DNA of 64,000 nucleotides from a bacterium (GTDB lineage: Bacteria > Bdellovibrionota_C > UBA2361 > RFPC01): positions 1 through 64,000 of the forward strand of contig JAUIBK010000009.1 in assembly GCA_030428205.1 (NCBI GenBank), given 5' to 3'. Of the stretch, positions 1 through 9,507 are shown piece by piece (positions within the stretch are counted from its first letter, which is position 1; every line of letters begins with the position of its first letter). Both the position numbers and the translations under genes were made by a program. The notes under the pieces were generated by a model. That model was not told the origin of the DNA and did no database searches. It was given only the letters and a program-made list of their open reading frames with translations.

Positions 1-69
1 GAGGTACGCGAGGTACGCGAAGAAAGAGAAGCTTCGCGTACCTCGCGTACCTCGCGTACTTCGCGTTAT
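1..69. repeat. 9-nt-unit hairpin, copy A (left edge cut by window)
   Basis: Left arm 1-22 and right arm 32-53 are perfect reverse complements (22 bp) around a 9-nt loop. The right side goes on with another unit and ends in GCGTTATAA, like copies B (32850-32912) and C (61881-61941). The arms consist of 9-nt units of the type CTTCGCGTA/CCTCGCGTA. The right side shows four units; the left is cut by the window start. It lies past the 3' end of the DUF1111 gene, so it could act as that gene's terminator. Confidence 0.85.
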
Positions 70-135
70 AATTTATTAATGAGAAGCTTATAGAACATCT
101 CCCTGGCCAATAGCTGGGGAGGTGAGCAAGAGGTT

Positions 136-1473
136 CTAGAGTGATTTGAGAAACTTTATGAGCGCTTTTCTATCTGCTTTTGAAAGATTCTTAAAGGCAT
201 CTTGCGCCGCTTCGGCCTCGCCACCATGCCAGAGAATCGCTTCTTCAATTGTACGTGCGCGACCATCGTGGAGGTAGTTTTGTTTTACATGCGATACCGT
301 TTCAAAAAAACCAATTCCCCACAGAGGAGTCGTTTTCCATTCTCGGCCCGATGCGGAGAATTCAGCGCGCTCGTCGGCGAGACCATCTCCCATATCGTGC
401 ATAAGGAGATCGGTGAAAGGGTGAATAGTTTGTCCGTCAAGCTCAGGGTTTTCCGAGTCTTCCGTTGTTACAGTCATTTTGTGGCAGTCGTCACAGCCGA
501 GAGTTTGGAAGAGTTCTTTTCCGCGGATGACTTTTAGATTGTCTTGGTTGCGAGCGATAGGAACTCCAGCAAGAGCTTGATAGATGACAAGCTTCTCGAA
601 GTTTTCTTCGCTTGTTTCGATCTCTTCTCCCTCGACCGTAAAGAGAGGGTTGGTAACCCCCATATCAAAGAATGATGCAGCTCCAGTCTGTTGAGCGAGT
701 GTCGGATTACTTGCTTTAAAACCAAAGCGTCCAAGTCCAAGCCCTCCGTTGACCCTATCAGGAGTATACTGGGGAACGCCGGAGATACCGTCGTTGTTTG
801 AGTCTTCTGGGTCGCTCCAAGAGAGAATGACATGCTCAGGAATTGCTTCTAGCAGGCCCAATCCGTTTAATCCGGGGGTCATACGGAGTGATGATATAAT
901 TTCACTTCTTGCATACCCCTTGATGCGGAAGGTGAGGAGAGGACGACGAAGCCGATACTTTGTTCCATCAGGATATGTGCCCTTTAGTCCAGCGCTAGTC
1001 CAGCGGAGTCGGAGTCGGTGCTTTTTCTTGATGTTTCTATTTGTGTTGTGGCGTTGGAGCTGCTCTCCAATGCCTGGGACATTTATGGGGGCTCCGCTGT
1101 CTTGAAGTCCTCGTAGGCTGACTTTTACCACCATGCCGTCTTTACGTTTTTGTCCGCGTGTAAGCCGTACGCGACCTTTGCCGTTTTGCACGTGACACCC
1201 TGCACACCCTTTATGTGCAAAGCGCCTCCCTTTCTTTCCTTCAACCTTTACGCCGAGTCCTGACTTTTTTGTGTGGATGCGGTGGAAATCTTGAAATCCT
1301 TCGAGTTGTTTAATGCGCCTGATTTCGTCATCGACATTTGGCGCTGCAACTTGGAGCCCGTTATGGCCGGTGATTGTTGTCGTTAGATCCCCACCGAGTT
1401 GAGTGAGATCTTGGGCAGAGAGGTGAAGTGGAACGAGAAGGAAGAGGATAAAGAGTTTGAGTAAATTACTCAT
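136..1473 (-). CDS. Di-haem oxidoreductase-like protein (DUF1111)
   Basis: This 445-residue exported protein has a signal peptide (residues 1-20, cut after LSA) and two c-type haem sites: CAGCH at 90-94 and CDDCH at 327-331. Between them lies an acidic Asp/Asn-rich loop at about 221-232 that may bind calcium. The layout is that of the DUF1111 'thiol oxidoreductase' or putative di-haem peroxidase family. Known members are periplasmic and often sit near imelysin-type iron-uptake genes, but none is present here. The stretch around 140-160 is unusually rich in Lys and Arg. The ATG at 1473 has AGAGG about ten bases upstream. The substrate is unknown. The family call is firm; the function is not. 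Confidence 0.85.
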   Translation of the reverse strand: MSNLLKLFILFLLVPLHLSAQDLTQLGGDLTTTITGHNGLQVAAPNVDDEIRRIKQLEGFQDFHRIHTKKSGLGVKVEGKKGRRFAHKGCAGCHVQNGKGRVRLTRGQKRKDGMVVKVSLRGLQDSGAPINVPGIGEQLQRHNTNRNIKKKHRLRLRWTSAGLKGTYPDGTKYRLRRPLLTFRIKGYARSEIISSLRMTPGLNGLGLLEAIPEHVILSWSDPEDSNNDGISGVPQYTPDRVNGGLGLGRFGFKASNPTLAQQTGAASFFDMGVTNPLFTVEGEEIETSEENFEKLVIYQALAGVPIARNQDNLKVIRGKELFQTLGCDDCHKMTVTTEDSENPELDGQTIHPFTDLLMHDMGDGLADERAEFSASGREWKTTPLWGIGFFETVSHVKQNYLHDGRARTIEEAILWHGGEAEAAQDAFKNLSKADRKALIKFLKSL

Positions 1474-1588
1474 GATTTTGCGCCTCTAGAGCACTTATTC
1501 ACAACAAAGCCTATCTTACACCCTTATCAGAAATTAGGAAAGTTCTGCTCCATGAGAGAAACTACCAAATTTGGGCTTAGGAGTAGGC

Positions 1589-2539
1589 CTATAGCCTCAA
1601 GGCCTCTTCAATTGGGCACTGTGAACTCGCGGGGACGTTTTCTGGAGCAGTCAGCTCAAGAAAGATAGCCTGAAAGAGGTACGTTGCATTTAAATGACGG
1701 CGTTCGATGCCGTTTTGAGCAAGGAGTGCGTGTTCAAGGAGCCTTGCCCATTTTGTGGCCTGCCCGGGGCTTTCGAGTTCTCCGAGTTTTTGTCGAGCAA
1801 GAATACGCATAAAGTGCACCGAGCGTATTGCTCGCTCTTTTTCCTTGCCGAGTTTTTTGGCGAGATCTACGGCGAGAGCGCGATCTCCAAGTGAAATTTG
1901 AAGTAAGCTTCTGCGCATCTGTTGCCACTCTTCGATATGATCGCTTAACCGAAAAACATTTTCGAGCGAGCCATCAGCTATGAGTGAAAGCACTGCCATA
2001 TGCTCAGCTGGAAAATCATCTTTTTTTTGTTCGAGCACAGCGTGAAGCTCTTTTTCGGAGAGAGAGTGAAAAGCCCAGATCTGACACCGCGAGAGGATGG
2101 TTTTGAGGAGATTGTTGGGGTGTGAAGTAACGAGGATAAAATACGTTCCTGGTCGAGGTTCTTCGAGGGATTTTAAGAGTGCGTTGAGAGCTTGCGCATT
2201 GAGGTAGTGTACATTGTTGAGAATAACGACTCGGTTGGGGCCCGCGTATGACTTTAAGTGGAGTGAGTGGAGAAGACTACGAACTCCTTCTGTGGAAGCT
2301 TTCTCTGTATCTTGGCAGTCAATTAAAAAGAAATCGGGATGATTGCCTGCGTCGGTAATTTTCTCGATCTGACTCCGTTGTGTTTCAGTTGATAGAATTG
2401 AGATGGCAAGCTCTCGGGCAACGAGCGATTTTCCGATTCCACTTGGGCCGCTAAAGAGGAGGGCGTGAGGAAGTTGACCGTGCTCGAACTGTCGACGGAG
2501 AGCTTTGCGCTGTTGATCATGGCCGATAAGATTTTCCAT
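1589..2539 (-). CDS. holB: DNA polymerase III delta' subunit
   Basis: This 316-residue AAA+ protein of the clamp-loader family is expected to be the delta' stator of the replicative clamp loader. Visible marks are a Walker A-like GPSGIGKS (31-38), the block ALNALLKSLEEPRPGTYFIL and the SRC motif (LSRCQ) that supplies the arginine finger. An intact P-loop is unusual for delta' but common in HolB annotations outside enterobacteria. The Cys zinc module of DnaX is absent, which argues against DnaX. No clear Shine-Dalgarno sequence precedes the ATG. The neighbours are not replication genes; the gene lies 80 nt past a small secreted-protein gene. Confidence 0.85.
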   Translation of the reverse strand: MENLIGHDQQRKALRRQFEHGQLPHALLFSGPSGIGKSLVARELAISILSTETQRSQIEKITDAGNHPDFFLIDCQDTEKASTEGVRSLLHSLHLKSYAGPNRVVILNNVHYLNAQALNALLKSLEEPRPGTYFILVTSHPNNLLKTILSRCQIWAFHSLSEKELHAVLEQKKDDFPAEHMAVLSLIADGSLENVFRLSDHIEEWQQMRRSLLQISLGDRALAVDLAKKLGKEKERAIRSVHFMRILARQKLGELESPGQATKWARLLEHALLAQNGIERRHLNATYLFQAIFLELTAPENVPASSQCPIEEALRL

Positions 2540-2563
2540 TTGTAGGAGATACTACTGGAAGGT

Positions 2564-2591
2564 GAGTGAGAAAACAAAATATATCTCACTC
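2564..2591 (-). terminator. Possible terminator hairpin after the 130-residue protein gene
   Basis: GAGTGAGA at 2564-2571 pairs perfectly with TCTCACTC at 2584-2591 across a 12-nt loop. On the minus strand it lies 28 bases after the stop of the 2620-3012 gene. The loop is T-rich on that strand, but there is no T-run after the stem, so a role in termination is only possible. Confidence 0.35.
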
Positions 2592-2619
2592 GAGAGGGGG
2601 GTGAGATCTCCTGTTAGGA

Positions 2620-3012
2620 TTAGTCTAAGGGGGTAATAGCTTCAGGTTCTAATTCTGAGATCTCGCTTGAAGAGCTTCGGGCATACGGAGTATCAGAGAC
2701 GAGAATTTTTTCAGCGATCTTCTGACCCTTTAGAATAGATCCTCGAACCGTTCCGACTTTCCCAGGAGCAAGATGTCCAATGATGAGAGCGTCTTTTCCG
2801 ACAATAAAGTCTTCTCCGTTGACTTGATACAGGGTCTCTTGTCCGCTCTTGATAGTTCCTGTCATGCTAAAGCGAGGGCCATTTGCGAGGAGGCCATTAC
2901 GAATCTGCTGTATCTGTGATTTAATAGGCTCTTTCTGTTGTGATAAGCTTGGTAGTGGAAAGCAGAGTATGCTGAAGAGGAACAAGAGCTTAAAGAGAGA
3001 TTGGATTTTCAT
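2620..3012 (-). CDS. Small secreted protein, DUF5666-like pattern
   Basis: This 130-residue protein has a signal peptide (residues 1-24, hydrophobic core LFLFSILCFPLPSL). After it comes a short all-beta-looking segment with alternating GTIKSG, VNGEDFIV, IIGHLAPGKVGTV and ILKGQKIAEKI elements. That spacing resembles the small beta-barrel DUF5666 domain, but the match is by eye only. The C-terminal 25 residues are Ser- and Glu-rich. The start lies three bases after the pilY1-like stop, so the gene is probably the last member of the minor-pilin operon and could assist the pilus tip. No function is known. Confidence 0.6.
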   Translation of the reverse strand: MKIQSLFKLLFLFSILCFPLPSLSQQKEPIKSQIQQIRNGLLANGPRFSMTGTIKSGQETLYQVNGEDFIVGKDALIIGHLAPGKVGTVRGSILKGQKIAEKILVSDTPYARSSSSEISELEPEAITPLD

Positions 3013-3015
3013 AGT

Positions 3016-6000
3016 TTATCGAGCCTCCGTTTCTTCATGGAAAGTTAAGACCTTTACTGGCTGGTTATATAAGGTAATAGGTGTGGTAAAAGGAGTTTCT
3101 TCTGTTGTCTCTTCCTCTTCTGGGTCATCGTCATCGTCATCATCCCCATCGCAGGTTCCTTGAAAATCGCCATGCGCTTCGTGAGCAGGCCATGCATTCG
3201 CAGATACTTGGATGGTATGAGCGTTCGCCGGATTGCCTGGAGGAATGTGACAGATTGTTATCTTATTATTGTCATCATCATCGGGGCATGCTCCTTGTGT
3301 ATCACCAGCATCTAGATAGCTTTGAAGTTGAGATTCAGGAACGAGGAGAGTTTCACGTGTTTCGGGATCCCCTAGCCCATTTGGATAGTGGCAGATCTCA
3401 ACTTGTGACTCCTCTTCATCCTCATCGTCCTCGTTTTCTATTTCAACAGTAGCTATGTAAGCTGCTTGAATAACAATTTCTCCATCTTGATAGAGGGCAG
3501 AGGGGGGACCAGGAACCCCGTTAGCACCCAGAGAAGAAGCGATGGGATACAGGGCACCAGTAGAATCGTGGTATATGTCATCAAGAGAAACCTCTCCATC
3601 GTAGACGTATGGATAGGCAGCGTCTTCATCGTACTCTTCGACATATGTGTCGAGCACTGGAAGAATGAGTCCGTCGTTGTAGAGTTCCTCGACCTCTGCG
3701 CTAGTCACGCTACCGTTATCGTTTGGATCCGGGATTCCACCATTAAAAAATGGATCTCCTGCATCGAGGATATAGTCGATGACACTTGCCCCGGCTGCTC
3801 GAAAATTCACTCCTTGAATGAATCCGTGTCCTCCAACACTACAAGCATCTTGATTTGGAAGGAACGTTGAAAAAATTATATTCCCCCGGACATTAATGGG
3901 GGAGTGAGTAACCATACCTGCCGGCTTGATATAGTGGCTATCAGCAAGTTGTATGTCTGTTAAGAGAGAGATGTAAAAGCCCTGCTTGTTGTCGTTTGAG
4001 TGAAAGACTCCTTCGCCATTATCTTCGGGATTGAATGATGAAAACGATTCATTCTCTAAGTTTGATTTGGTGAGATTGCTTACTCTTCCAGCATATGAGT
4101 CGTTTGAGATGTCTACAGGATCGTAAAGGACAATAATGTCCTGTGAGGTAGTTCCTACGGTCGTTACATCTGCGTTGGTATCGTATCGCCCTGTTCCAAA
4201 CGCAACAGCAACCGCATATTGGTGTTGCTCAGGTCCGCTGGACTCCTCGCTATCGAATATGGGGTTTTCAACGAGGACCAAAGCGGCTCCTGCTGTTATA
4301 GGTTGGGAGGTTGAGCCGTCGTAGAGCTTTTCCACCGTCCAAGATGCTGGTTGGCCATCAAGGAGGATTCGATAGAGATCGCCGCTTTCTGACCCCACAT
4401 ATGCACGATCGACGTTGAGGTCGAGGTCGTTTTGAGCTACAGCGATTTTTGTAAGCCGAGTGCCCGCCGATTCAGAAGCTGATAGTGAGACTTCCGTCGG
4501 GGTAGGAACGCTACCACTTTGTATGTCATAAAGAAGAATGCTTGTTCCATGAGTGGCTTTCCCTTCGCCGGTTCCTATTGCGATGCGCCAATCAAAGTTT
4601 GCTGGGGAGATGTCTGTTGAGCCTCCTCCACTTACGATAACTACTGGTGAATTCCAACTTTCGCCGATAGTACTCTCTGGTGACACTTCAAAGAGGAGTG
4701 ACGGATTATCTCGATCAGTGATATCGAGCACAATCCAAGTGCTGCCTCCTTCAGCAAGTCCGACCATGGCAATAGTTTTCCATGTCCCATTGAAATAGAC
4801 ATCTTCTATGGAGATTTGACCGTTAACATAGTAGCGATGGTATTCGTTGTCATACGTTGGTCGAGCGAGAACCTCAAGGTGTTTGAGCAGTGTACTTGGT
4901 ATGTACGCCCAAAGCTCTTCTCCAGTTTCTGCATCAAAAGCATGTAGCATGCCGTCGTTTGCTCCAACGAGAAGAAGGTGAGGCTCATCTTCGAGGCTTT
5001 GAATGAAATTGGTATAACCGGTCATTAATTGATAGCGACCATTTCGCTGTCCAACATACCTGGGACGTGAGTAGACAATATCTCCAAGTCTATCAACGTT
5101 ACCATCGGCGTCTGCGTCCCTGGTGCGCATATTCTCAAAATCATTGCCGTGTATGTATTGGATAAGTGTTTCTGCAGACGAAGGGTTGTGATAGTTCGAG
5201 ATAGCATCGGCGAGCAGGTTTGAGTTGAGTGTATGATCATCATAAAGCTCAAAGAGAAAAGGGCGGAGCGTAGAAGCATTTGCAACGGAAAAGGAGATGG
5301 TTTGGTTTGTTTCTCCGTCACCATCTGCGTCATAGCCAGCAAATATTGTACGTGGAGAGGTGCTCAAGTCTCGTTCTTCGAGAATCTCACCAATACTAAA
5401 TTGTTTCACAAGGTTTCCGTTTACGCTGTAGTATTTATCGATATCCCCTGTCCAGTGTGCAGCTTCAAAGCGGGGGCGATAAACTTGACCGAATTCACCG
5501 AAAACTTCTGCTACAGCTACTCCTGCAGCTCCTACAGCTGTAGTCACAAGATTACTGACAATATTTTGTAAGGCTTCGGAAATTTCGTCAGAAGTATCGG
5601 CTCGAAGAGACTCTCCAGATCCTCCGTTAGCAGCAAAATCATCAAGGAGAGAGAAATCGAGGCCTAGCCCTACCGCGTAAGAGCGGATGTTTTGCATACC
5701 ATCAATGCTTGTCGCAAAATCGTTGTTGTATGCGTAGTATGAAGCATCGTCGAGAAAGTTAGCGCAAGTTTGGCTTGAGCAGTTCTTATTTCGATTGGAG
5801 CCATCTTCGTTGTCATTGTCGAAGTCGTAAATCCAGGTGCCCTTGACTTTATTATGGCTCTCACTCGAGGGAAGTCCATCGGTCAATAGGACGACAAAGC
5901 CGGAATCACACTCGTTTTCTATAGGAGAGTCGTAGTTGCAATTGTTGCAATATGGATCACGATCGCTTTCCCCAGCAAAATATCGAAGAACTTCGATGTA

Positions 6001-7113
6001 AGTATTTGCAAGTGGGGTGCCACCATAGGAGGCTAAGCCTTGAAGTTTTGTAATGAGAGTAGCGGAGTCTGTCCCAATCTCTGCGCGAATTTTAGGTTCG
6101 TCACCCTGTTGTGCATCTCCTTCTGGAGTCCACATTTGGTCGCCATAGCTTCCACTATTGTGAACTCCTGGATTATAGGTGCTACCATTGAGAGTTGATA
6201 TTCCAAAGGCAACAGAAGGGTTGTCAGTAATGAGGGCTTCAACTACCTCCTTAATAACTTCCATGCGGCTCATGCCTGGGAGATTAGCAAGTTGGGCGGC
6301 AGATGCTTCATAAAAGATCCAGCGAAGGTATTCAATGCGATACCATCCTTGTGAAAGGAAAACTTCTTTTCCATTGAAGACAACAGTTCCTCCAGTAGTG
6401 ACGAAGGCAGTTGTATTCACAGTGACCGGATCGCCGTCTTCATCGAATTTTGGCCAAATTCCATGCCAATCTCGGCCAAGTCTCACGTAGTCGTTTTTTC
6501 GGTAATCAGCATAGAGAAACTCGTTTCCATTAGTATCTTCAACGTAGCTGCCTCCGTCTGTTGCTAAATGAGCGAGTTGAAAAACGTTTGAGCCTTTGAT
6601 TGATGCATTCCCGTAGAGCTGAAAAACTCCGATGCCTTTGTATGCAGAGGGACTTCCTCCAGGACAGTATACAGAAGATCCGGAGGAGTTTGTGCATCGA
6701 GCTGCTTTTATCAGACGAGCATTGGAAGAGTTTGAAAGAGAACTTCCAGAATAGACATTTCCTCCTGAATTATACCAGAGTCCCCAGTTCATTTCGAACA
6801 GAACAGGAGTGAGAGTTTTGTTTGTCGCTGGAGCCCCCGATCCGGATTCGAGTCGAAAGAAAACAGAGGGAATAGTATTTCCAGAATCGGTGGCAGTAGC
6901 TCCCTCTGCATTAAAATCAGGATGCTCCATTACAGCATTCATCGAGCCAGAATCATCGAGGAGAAGCATTACTTTTGCATCACTTGTCTGATTGACGACA
7001 ACTGGGATGTCTTGCGCCTGAGCAGAAATTGAGAGTAGAGCAAGAAGAAAAAAAGATAATAGAACAACGCTCGCTCTCACAAGATGAGCGGGGGCAACAA
7101 CAAATTGTTTCAT
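3016..7113 (-). CDS. pilY1: PilY1-like type IV pilus tip protein with CHxPPGN tail
   Basis: This 1365-residue exported protein has a signal peptide (1-34) and a von Willebrand A domain whose MIDAS motif DDSGS is at 53-57. The second half is a PilC/PilY1-type beta-propeller with the conserved stretch VGANDGMLHAFDAETGEELW. Several Asp-rich loops, such as DADADGNVD, look like calcium sites. Known PilY1 proteins sit at the pilus tip with minor pilins and drive pilus assembly, adhesion and surface sensing. The C-terminal ~100 residues are an addition: two Cys/His units (ICHYPNG and ICHIPPGNP, each ending in a GAC or GTC) followed by poly-Asp/Glu linkers. It follows the PilX-like gene by 14 nt, in the operon order expected for PilV-W-X-Y1. 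Confidence 0.92.
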   Translation of the reverse strand: MKQFVVAPAHLVRASVVLLSFFLLALLSISAQAQDIPVVVNQTSDAKVMLLLDDSGSMNAVMEHPDFNAEGATATDSGNTIPSVFFRLESGSGAPATNKTLTPVLFEMNWGLWYNSGGNVYSGSSLSNSSNARLIKAARCTNSSGSSVYCPGGSPSAYKGIGVFQLYGNASIKGSNVFQLAHLATDGGSYVEDTNGNEFLYADYRKNDYVRLGRDWHGIWPKFDEDGDPVTVNTTAFVTTGGTVVFNGKEVFLSQGWYRIEYLRWIFYEASAAQLANLPGMSRMEVIKEVVEALITDNPSVAFGISTLNGSTYNPGVHNSGSYGDQMWTPEGDAQQGDEPKIRAEIGTDSATLITKLQGLASYGGTPLANTYIEVLRYFAGESDRDPYCNNCNYDSPIENECDSGFVVLLTDGLPSSESHNKVKGTWIYDFDNDNEDGSNRNKNCSSQTCANFLDDASYYAYNNDFATSIDGMQNIRSYAVGLGLDFSLLDDFAANGGSGESLRADTSDEISEALQNIVSNLVTTAVGAAGVAVAEVFGEFGQVYRPRFEAAHWTGDIDKYYSVNGNLVKQFSIGEILEERDLSTSPRTIFAGYDADGDGETNQTISFSVANASTLRPFLFELYDDHTLNSNLLADAISNYHNPSSAETLIQYIHGNDFENMRTRDADADGNVDRLGDIVYSRPRYVGQRNGRYQLMTGYTNFIQSLEDEPHLLLVGANDGMLHAFDAETGEELWAYIPSTLLKHLEVLARPTYDNEYHRYYVNGQISIEDVYFNGTWKTIAMVGLAEGGSTWIVLDITDRDNPSLLFEVSPESTIGESWNSPVVIVSGGGSTDISPANFDWRIAIGTGEGKATHGTSILLYDIQSGSVPTPTEVSLSASESAGTRLTKIAVAQNDLDLNVDRAYVGSESGDLYRILLDGQPASWTVEKLYDGSTSQPITAGAALVLVENPIFDSEESSGPEQHQYAVAVAFGTGRYDTNADVTTVGTTSQDIIVLYDPVDISNDSYAGRVSNLTKSNLENESFSSFNPEDNGEGVFHSNDNKQGFYISLLTDIQLADSHYIKPAGMVTHSPINVRGNIIFSTFLPNQDACSVGGHGFIQGVNFRAAGASVIDYILDAGDPFFNGGIPDPNDNGSVTSAEVEELYNDGLILPVLDTYVEEYDEDAAYPYVYDGEVSLDDIYHDSTGALYPIASSLGANGVPGPPSALYQDGEIVIQAAYIATVEIENEDDEDEEESQVEICHYPNGLGDPETRETLLVPESQLQSYLDAGDTQGACPDDDDNNKITICHIPPGNPANAHTIQVSANAWPAHEAHGDFQGTCDGDDDDDDDPEEEETTEETPFTTPITLYNQPVKVLTFHEETEAR

Positions 7114-7127
7114 AGCATATATAATCC

Positions 7128-7802
7128 TTAAGTGCCTGGTACCTCAACAACATATATGACCGTAGAGGTTCCCCTACGGCCCTTGAGTGAATTGGAAGAA
7201 ACTCCCGTCACTCGAAAACGGATACTATTAGCGCTTTCTCCTACTCCTCCGTCATTACTGAGACTCCCTCCCAAGGAGTCTTCGCTAATAAGAACTTCAT
7301 CAAGTCGCTCGACCTGTGACCAAGCGGATTGCCCATTAAGGGTGATATCTGCTACTGGGGGAGTACTTACGTCGAGTTGCTGAGTTATAGAGTAGGCTAC
7401 ATCAACCTCTTCGCCGTCAGCAGAAATCGGTCCTAGGTTTTTCAGCAAACCGCCACCTGTAGGATACATTTCTCTGTGGCATCCAAGCCCGGAGCAGGGA
7501 GGAATCCCATTATATGCGGCATAGGTAACTGGTGAGTATTCGTCGTACCCATCTGGCTCGTCGGCGAGAGGGTCCATCTCACGCCAAAGCTCTGGATTCG
7601 CTGCCATTTGTCTCATTATTTCATGAACAGCGCCTTCTGAGGAGTGGAAATTATCTTCTATGTAATTCGTTTGTACCATGGTGCGTTGGGTTGAGATGGA
7701 AATAGAAGAGAGAAGTCCGCCCATAGAAGCAATAAAAAGCACGAGGAAGAGCGCTGCAGGAAGAGCCAAACCAAGGTCATTTTGTCTATTTGCAAAGCTC
7801 AT
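7128..7802 (-). CDS. PilX-like minor pilin
   Basis: This 224-residue protein begins with a short leader ending in Gly (MSFANRQNDLG), then a hydrophobic helix LALPAALFLVLFIASMGGLL. This is the arrangement of PilX/GspK-type minor pilins, which lack the strict Phe-Glu start. The helix continues into the amphipathic segment SISISTQRTMVQTNYIEDNFHSSE typical of PilX N termini (ALxxxxTxExxxAxN). The two Cys at CSGLGC may form a disulphide. It is in tandem with PilW-like (5-nt gap) and PilY1-like genes. It probably primes the pilus tip. Confidence 0.8.
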   Translation of the reverse strand: MSFANRQNDLGLALPAALFLVLFIASMGGLLSSISISTQRTMVQTNYIEDNFHSSEGAVHEIMRQMAANPELWREMDPLADEPDGYDEYSPVTYAAYNGIPPCSGLGCHREMYPTGGGLLKNLGPISADGEEVDVAYSITQQLDVSTPPVADITLNGQSAWSQVERLDEVLISEDSLGGSLSNDGGVGESANSIRFRVTGVSSNSLKGRRGTSTVIYVVEVPGT

Positions 7803-7806
7803 TCTA

Positions 7807-8445
7807 CTACCTTACAGCCACATCTGTAGAAATAATTTGCGTAATCTCTTCACCACTGTTTGCTGTAATAGTGGTCCCGAGACTAACACGAAGTAAATTG
7901 TTGGTAATGCTAAAAATTGGTTCTTCTGCTCCGTCGCCATCGCTATCAACGGGAACAACATTTGCTGCAAGAATGAGAGCGTTATCCTCATCTGTTGGAT
8001 CGTCGGCAGGAAGCGTGCAGTTTACAGGATATGACACAGGAATCGCCCCACGTTTGAGGACCTGCTCGTCGGCATCGTACGAGTAGCCAACATAGTAAGA
8101 AGAGTAGCCATTCGTTCCGTCTGGATCGTCAAATGTGACGATAAAGCGCAGTGTAGAATTACTTGCTGTCGTGGAGCCTTGGCATGCTGAAAGGCTACTA
8201 TCGATACCAGGAAGATAGGGAGAGGTAACAGAGCTCATTTGGTATTCACTTGTGAGGAGAGCCACCGCATTCTGAACCTCCTGAGCCGCATGTGATGCTC
8301 GATGCTCTAACCCAATACGACGCATATTTACTTCTAGGTACGTTGCAATGCCGAGAGAGAGAATGCTAAAGAGTGTGAGCCCAACCATAAGCTCAGCGAT
8401 AGTAAATCCAGTCTCGTTATATGTTTCGGTCAGGTTGTAGTCCAT
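7807..8445 (-). CDS. PilW-like minor pilin
   Basis: This 212-residue protein has a prepilin leader MDYNLTETYNETG, a cleavage site before FTIAE (Phe+1, Glu+5) and a hydrophobic helix FTIAELMVGLTLFSILSLGI. This is the class III signal cut by PilD. After the helix the protein looks like PilW/GspJ in length, with one disulphide-capable Cys pair. It belongs to the tight FimT-PilV-PilW-PilX-PilY1 series and is transcribed with it (gaps of 4-5 nt). Confidence 0.82.
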   Translation of the reverse strand: MDYNLTETYNETGFTIAELMVGLTLFSILSLGIATYLEVNMRRIGLEHRASHAAQEVQNAVALLTSEYQMSSVTSPYLPGIDSSLSACQGSTTASNSTLRFIVTFDDPDGTNGYSSYYVGYSYDADEQVLKRGAIPVSYPVNCTLPADDPTDEDNALILAANVVPVDSDGDGAEEPIFSITNNLLRVSLGTTITANSGEEITQIISTDVAVR

Positions 8446-8450
8446 GTCTC

Positions 8451-8897
8451 CTAGGTTGTTTGGGCTATTACCGTTTCATAAACCGTATCTCGTTCTCCAA
8501 GTCTTATACCTCCCCGTTGGGTAGCTGCGACATTGATTCGAACTGCTTCGGGAGGGGTCTCTTCGCGAGAGCGAATTGCCGTAAAGGTAAGCGTAAATGT
8601 GGATCGTGATGCTTCGTGTGTAAAGCTTATCTGAGCTTGTTCGCCATCGGAAATGGTCGTGTAGCTTTCGTTAAACACATCGAGTGCAGAATTGAAATCC
8701 GTTCTATACTGATCAAGAACAAGTCGTATCTGTGGAACAAGAGAGCTGTGGTTTCGAGCGCTTTGATTTTTCTCATATGATGAGACAAACAGGCCGGTTG
8801 AGCCCATGACAGCAATTGAAACAAGTGAAATGGCCACGAGATTTTCGATGATAGTTGCGCCAAGTTCGTTTTGATGGATCCGTCGAATTGTTCTCAT
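8451..8897 (-). CDS. PilV-like minor pilin
   Basis: This 148-residue protein has the leader MRTIRRIHQNELG and then ATIIENLVAISLVSIAVMG. The +1 residue is Ala instead of Phe, but Glu+5 (ATIIE) is kept, as in PilV/GspI proteins. Its ATG overlaps the stop of the upstream FimT-like gene by four bases (ATGA), showing translational coupling. It likely contributes to the tip complex with the PilW- and PilX-like proteins. Confidence 0.8.
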   Translation of the reverse strand: MRTIRRIHQNELGATIIENLVAISLVSIAVMGSTGLFVSSYEKNQSARNHSSLVPQIRLVLDQYRTDFNSALDVFNESYTTISDGEQAQISFTHEASRSTFTLTFTAIRSREETPPEAVRINVAATQRGGIRLGERDTVYETVIAQTT

Positions 8898-9337
8898 AAG
8901 CTAATATATCCATTGGTATTAATTGTTAGAGAATAATTCACGCTTCCGTTTTCGATGCGGATTGTAACTGTATCAGTAGCGAGATCTGGAAGAAGACCTA
9001 ATCCATTAAAAACGACATCCGTATAGTTTTCATTCCATTCGCTGTTCTCTCCAAGTGTTAAGGTTCCATCAGTAGAACCATCGTCACCAATATCCCAGGT
9101 TGCACTACCGGTTTCGAATTCAACCCGAACGGATGTCCTGAGCCGTATCGCTTCACGGCGAAGTTCGCCAAGGGTACGTGCGAGAATTCGTGTGTCTTCA
9201 CTGACTTGCATTTGCGATTTAAAGAGGCTCATGCTCGGTAGTGCTAGGCCAATCGATACGGAGATGATGAGCATGACAACTATCAGCTCCATCATGGAGA
9301 ATCCAGATTCATTACATTGAGAAGAGAAAGGATTCAT
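8894..9337 (-). CDS. FimT/GspH-like pseudopilin
   Basis: From the ATG at 9337 this is a 147-residue protein with leader MNPFSSQCNESG and mature start FSMMELIVVMLIISVSIGL, with Glu+5. I chose this start because GGAG lies 11 bases upstream and the leader has a typical length; an in-frame ATG at 9385 would add 16 residues. The globular part with RRxAIRLRTSV and GNGLxL-like segments fits the FimT/GspH family. It is the first gene of the operon that ends with pilY1. Some FimT proteins bind DNA during uptake, but nothing here shows that. Confidence 0.8.
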   Translation of the reverse strand: MNPFSSQCNESGFSMMELIVVMLIISVSIGLALPSMSLFKSQMQVSEDTRILARTLGELRREAIRLRTSVRVEFETGSATWDIGDDGSTDGTLTLGENSEWNENYTDVVFNGLGLLPDLATDTVTIRIENGSVNYSLTINTNGYISL

Positions 9338-9507
9338 TACGAGCGATGCTCCACGCAGCCATAATTTATTTGACCAGTTTGTCATCTAGTATTTCGATCG
9401 AAATGCGTAAAAGATTGAGTGTCTTACGTCACAAAAATAGGAATGGATGCTGTTTTTTTCTGTGTATTTTTCGTAGGAATTCAGATTGAATGCTTAAAAT
9501 CAGGGGG

